7,909 nt of DNA. Source: Prevotella sp. UBA746 (GTDB lineage Bacteria; Bacteroidota; Bacteroidia; Bacteroidales; Bacteroidaceae). The position numbers were made by a program, and so were the translations under genes. Where the stretch lies: contig DBKQ01000062.1 in NCBI GenBank assembly GCA_002298545.1, forward strand, positions 8,136 to 16,044, given 5' to 3'. Position 1 is the first letter of the stretch. Each line of letters begins with the position of its first letter. The notes beneath the pieces are model-generated. The model searched no databases, had not been told where the DNA came from, and saw only the letters and a list, made by a program, of their open reading frames with translations. Of the stretch, positions 5,409 to 7,909 are shown one piece after another.

Positions 5409-6224
5409 ATGGATATACTCGACACGATAATAGAATACAAGAGAAGAGAGGTGGAAAAGATGAAGCAGTCGGTTCCGCAGTCATTCCTCCTCGACCAGAT
5501 AGAGAAAGGCGACCTTCCGTCATGTAGCTCGATGAAAGCCTCGCTGACGAAAAGCGGCTATGGCATAATAGCCGAGTTCAAGCGCAAGTCGCCGTCGAAG
5601 GGGTGGATAAACGAAGGCGCAGAGTCTGATGTTATCCCCATGAGTTATCAGCAGAACGGAGCCTCGGCATTGAGCATACTCACCGACAGTAATTTCTTCG
5701 GCGGTTCCGACCGTTTCATCCGCAAGGCACGCACCTCTGGAGTAACGCTCCCCGTGTTATACAAGAACTTTATCATTGATGAATATCAGATATACGAGGC
5801 CCGGGTATGTGGAGCATCGGCAATACTCCTCATCGCGGCATGCCTGACGAAAAAAGAATGTAGGCATCTCATCACTGTGGCACATCAGCTCGGAATGGAA
5901 GTGCTACTCGAAATCCACTCCATTGCAGAACTCGACTATGTCGATTTGCTTCCGGATATGTGTGGAGTGAACAACCGCAACCTCGGCAGCTTCCATACCG
6001 ATGTGGAAAACTCCTTCCGCCTTGCCGACAAACTGCCGGCAGGTATCTGTAAGGTAAGCGAGAGCGGTATCTCAAATCCGCATACCGTAGCCGAACTTAT
6101 ATCCGTAGGCTACAGCGGCTTTCTGATTGGCGAGACATTCATGCGGAGCACGAGTCCGGGAGATGCTTTAGGGGAGTTTATCAAAGATGTTGAAAGAATT
6201 AGAGAGGAAAGGACAGCGGTATGA
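5409..6224 (+). CDS. trpC: Indole-3-glycerol phosphate synthase
   Basis: Converts carboxyphenylamino-deoxyribulose phosphate to indole-3-glycerol phosphate with loss of CO2 and water, the fourth step after chorismate in Trp synthesis. It is a 271-aa single-domain TIM barrel, slightly long at the C-terminus and not fused to TrpF. The family signature IIAEFKRKSPS spans 53-63 (E56, K58, S61). LTDSNFFGGS (91-100) binds the substrate side of the barrel. K119 is the conserved catalytic lysine, E168 in LLEIHS the catalytic glutamate, N189 lies in GVNNRNL, and S217/S219 in VSESGI and GFLIGE (237-242) form the phosphate site. The residue after K119 is Asn (YKNF), where Asp is usual in the family. Separated from trpD by the repeat element; no separate promoter seen, so expression probably depends on read-through from the trp promoter. 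Confidence 0.95.
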   Translation: MDILDTIIEYKRREVEKMKQSVPQSFLLDQIEKGDLPSCSSMKASLTKSGYGIIAEFKRKSPSKGWINEGAESDVIPMSYQQNGASALSILTDSNFFGGSDRFIRKARTSGVTLPVLYKNFIIDEYQIYEARVCGASAILLIAACLTKKECRHLITVAHQLGMEVLLEIHSIAELDYVDLLPDMCGVNNRNLGSFHTDVENSFRLADKLPAGICKVSESGISNPHTVAELISVGYSGFLIGETFMRSTSPGDALGEFIKDVERIREERTAV

Positions 6225-6334
6225 AAAGAAACAAGTATCTTTGTAGTGAGAATGAAAACGAAAAAGAGCAAAATCCTCTGACTTGCAACACGATAACCGC
6301 CCTGTCGCTGATGATGCTCGGAATAAAAATTTGA
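6221..6334 (+). CDS. Possible 37-aa ORF between trpC and trpF
   Basis: An ATG at 6221 overlaps the trpC stop as ATGA, the usual arrangement for translational coupling, and the frame stays open for 37 codons to TGA at 6332-6334, 13 bp before trpF. The protein starts MKRNKYLCSENENEKEQN, a charged N-terminal half, and ends in a hydrophobic stretch (TITALSLMMLGIKI). I do not recognise a family. It may be a real small coupled ORF that keeps ribosomes moving to trpF, a remnant of a decayed gene, or chance. Length is short and codon evidence is weak. Confidence 0.25.
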   Translation: MKRNKYLCSENENEKEQNPLTCNTITALSLMMLGIKI

Positions 6335-6347
6335 AAATAAGATTACT

Positions 6348-7034
6348 ATGATAATAAAGGTTTGTGGTATGCGTGAGCCGGAAAATATTCGCGCCGTGGA
6401 AGAACTTGGAGTAGACATGATAGGATTCATCTTCGTTCCGCAAAGTAAGAGATACGTTAGGATGATTTCCTCAAATGCCGGAATTATTCCTGACTATGCA
6501 GGCGAGGGGCAAAACGATACGTCGGCTGCCGATAATAAGACCCCGCTTAGGGTAGGGGTGTTCGTAGACGATATGCCACAGAATATCATCACCAGAATAT
6601 ATAACTACCATCTCGACTATGTTCAGCTCCACGGCGACGAGTCGGCTGTGATGATCGACAACCTGCGGCGGAGCGTAGACCCCGATATCCATAAGGGACT
6701 GAAGATTATCAAGGCGATAAGTATGGCGAGCGAGAACGACGTGAAGCGATGGCGCGAATATGAAGGACACGCCGACATGCTGCTCTTCGATACGAAGGGC
6801 GATGAGGCTGGCGGCAACGGAAGGCATTTCGATTGGTCATTGCTCGATGCTTACGACGGTAATATCCCGTTCCTCTTGAGCGGAGGCATAGACATCAACG
6901 ATGCCGTGGAGATAAGGAAAATAAAACATCCTATGTTTGCAGGAGTAGACATAAACAGTAGGTTTGAAACCGAGCCGGCTGTGAAGGATGTTGACAAGAT
7001 AAGGAAATTTATCAGACTTTTGAAAGATGATTGA
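6348..7034 (+). CDS. trpF: Phosphoribosylanthranilate isomerase
   Basis: Catalyses the Amadori rearrangement of phosphoribosylanthranilate, the third step of the pathway, between the TrpD and TrpC reactions. 228 aa, a little longer than the roughly 200-215 usual for the family. The barrel starts IKVCGM with the catalytic general-base cysteine at C6; FIFVPQSKRYV (28-37) follows. VGVFVD (69-74) and YVQLHGDE (91-98) are core strands. D148 in LLFDTKG is the expected general acid. LLSGGI (176-181) and DINSRFE (201-207) form the phosphate-binding end. Residues about 43-66 (GIIPDYAGEGQNDTSAADNK region) look like a hydrophilic insertion in the loop before strand 3 and explain the extra length. Its 3' end overlaps trpA by 8 nt. 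Confidence 0.94.
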   Translation: MIIKVCGMREPENIRAVEELGVDMIGFIFVPQSKRYVRMISSNAGIIPDYAGEGQNDTSAADNKTPLRVGVFVDDMPQNIITRIYNYHLDYVQLHGDESAVMIDNLRRSVDPDIHKGLKIIKAISMASENDVKRWREYEGHADMLLFDTKGDEAGGNGRHFDWSLLDAYDGNIPFLLSGGIDINDAVEIRKIKHPMFAGVDINSRFETEPAVKDVDKIRKFIRLLKDD

Positions 7035-7818
7035 TAACACGAACAAGATAGACTCTCTATTCAGAGACAACACAGACAACAAAAAATTTTTGTCGCTTTA
7101 TTTCTGTGCCGGTACGCCAACCCTTTCCGGCACAGCCGATACGCTGAGGGCAATGCAACGCCACGGCATAGATATGGTGGAGGTAGGTATCCCGTTTAGC
7201 GACCCGCTCGCCGATGGCCCCGTTATTCAGTCGGCTGCAACGCATGCACTCGCCAATGGTATGACTCTGCGCCTACTCTTTTCTCAGTTAGTCGAGGTGA
7301 AGGATGAGATAAGGATGCCGATTATACTTATGGGATATCTCAACGTCGTTATGCACTATGGCTTTCGCCGTTTCTTCGATAGTTGTAGGGATGCTGGAGT
7401 GTCGGGCGTCATAATCCCCGATTTACCCTTCGATGATTATCTGAAAGACATAAAACCGCTTGCCGATGAATTCGGCATTAGAGTGATAATGATGATTACC
7501 CCCGAAACAAGCGATGAACGAATACGAAAGATTGACGACAATACGAGTGGTTTTATTTATATGGTGTCGTCGGCAAGCGTAACGGGCGCACAACAGTCGT
7601 TCGGCGAGGCAAAGCAGGAATATTTCAAGCGTATAAACTCAATGCATCTGAAGAATCCAAGAATGATAGGTTTCGGAATATCCAACCGTCAGACTCTCTT
7701 CTCGGCACAGGAAAACGCTGCCGGTGCAATAATCGGCAGTAAGTTTGTTTCGCTTCTCGAAGAGAGTCGGGATGCGGATGAGGCGCTCGACAGACTTTTC
7801 GTTGAGTTGGAGAAATAA
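7027..7818 (+). CDS. trpA: Tryptophan synthase alpha chain
   Basis: Cleaves indole-3-glycerol phosphate to indole and glyceraldehyde-3-phosphate; indole is normally channelled to the TrpB beta subunit, which is not encoded in this window. 263 aa, normal length. The signature VEVGIPFSDPLADGP spans 51-65 and contains both catalytic acids, E52 and D63 (equivalent to E49 and D60 of the Salmonella enzyme). Y178 in FIYMVSSASVTG matches the active-site tyrosine; loop 6 follows at 181-190. GFGIS (215-219) and GAIIGS (233-238) bind the substrate phosphate. The ATG at 7027 lies inside the end of trpF (8-nt overlap), so translation is probably coupled. It is the last gene of the cluster; no convincing terminator follows before the repeat at 7866. 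Confidence 0.96.
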   Translation: MIDNTNKIDSLFRDNTDNKKFLSLYFCAGTPTLSGTADTLRAMQRHGIDMVEVGIPFSDPLADGPVIQSAATHALANGMTLRLLFSQLVEVKDEIRMPIILMGYLNVVMHYGFRRFFDSCRDAGVSGVIIPDLPFDDYLKDIKPLADEFGIRVIMMITPETSDERIRKIDDNTSGFIYMVSSASVTGAQQSFGEAKQEYFKRINSMHLKNPRMIGFGISNRQTLFSAQENAAGAIIGSKFVSLLEESRDADEALDRLFVELEK

Positions 7819-7865
7819 ATTCGTTCATGTTTGTATTATAACTTATTCAGGTTTCGGATTTATAA

Positions 7866-7889
7866 TCTTCCCCTCCCCCGCCTCCCCTT
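7866..7889. repeat. Third copy or fragment of the GC-rich repeat, C-rich strand up
   Basis: 24 bases are identical to the reverse complement of the outer right arm of the 212-bp element (5356-5379), after which the match ends (TAGATAAAAT here). The orientation is opposite to the piece at positions 1-15, so the whole window is bounded by inverted copies. Just before it, ATTATAA (7835-7841) and TTATAAT (7860-7866) form a weak 7-bp stem with an 18-nt loop that lacks a T-run. The rest of 7819-7909 shows nothing I can call. Confidence 0.55.
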
Positions 7890-7909
7890 TAGATAAAATC
7901 CTCACGCTC

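Noticed and set aside
6236..6243. TATCTTTG, a perfect -7 match, as an internal promoter for trpF
   Set aside because: No TTG-type -33 element sits 19-20 bp upstream (the bases there are ACAG, 6213-6216), so the match alone is weak, although partial activity cannot be excluded.
6110..6443. Two overlapping reverse-strand open frames across the trpC-trpF junction
   Set aside because: Both are antisense to conserved enzyme ends and have no promoter or recognisable domain. The hydrophobic stretches are the complement of AT-rich intergenic DNA.

Overview
The window reads as a chromosomal segment of a Bacteroidetes bacterium, most likely Prevotella or a close relative. Three lines of evidence agree. 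Three separate promoters fit the Bacteroidetes pattern (a TTG-type -33 box, 19-20 bp, then TAnnTTTG). Two secreted proteins end in the short Y-x-L-x-G-[RQ]...GI...NGK...K tail typical of type IX secretion cargo in Prevotella. Ribosome binding sites are A-rich rather than strong Shine-Dalgarno sequences. All genes I can support lie on the + strand.

Left half (about 1-3650): two single-gene transcription units, each with its own promoter and intrinsic terminator. The first encodes a 590-aa secreted PL1-type pectate lyase with a calcium-loop-like segment and a C-terminal sorting tail. The second encodes a 449-aa secreted protein of unknown function: an N-terminal beta-rich region, a Big_2-like Ig domain, a choice-of-anchor-J-like beta-sandwich and a sorting tail.

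Middle (about 3650-4160): non-coding for conventional genes but rich in structure. It holds a perfect 14-bp hairpin, a 22-bp-period tandem repeat in which each unit folds into a small hairpin, and then a complete tryptophan attenuator. The attenuator has a promoter, a 19-codon leader peptide with three consecutive Trp codons, competing RNA segments and a terminator with seven Ts.

Right half (4161-7818): trpD-trpC-trpF-trpA, four enzymes of tryptophan synthesis from anthranilate to indole-3-glycerol phosphate and then indole. trpE, trpG and trpB are absent here, so the pathway is split between loci or the genes were rearranged. trpF and trpA overlap by 8 nt. The trpD-trpC gap is almost filled by a 212-bp element with near-perfect 45-bp terminal inverted repeats, and pieces of the same GC-rich repeat sit at both edges of the window. 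The trpC-trpF gap contains a possible 37-codon ORF whose start overlaps the trpC stop.

The most notable feature is the trp leader and attenuator placed directly in front of trpD. It follows the logic of the enterobacterial trp attenuator but sits in a Bacteroidetes background and on a sub-operon without the first pathway gene. All pairings were made by eye, without folding or database searches.
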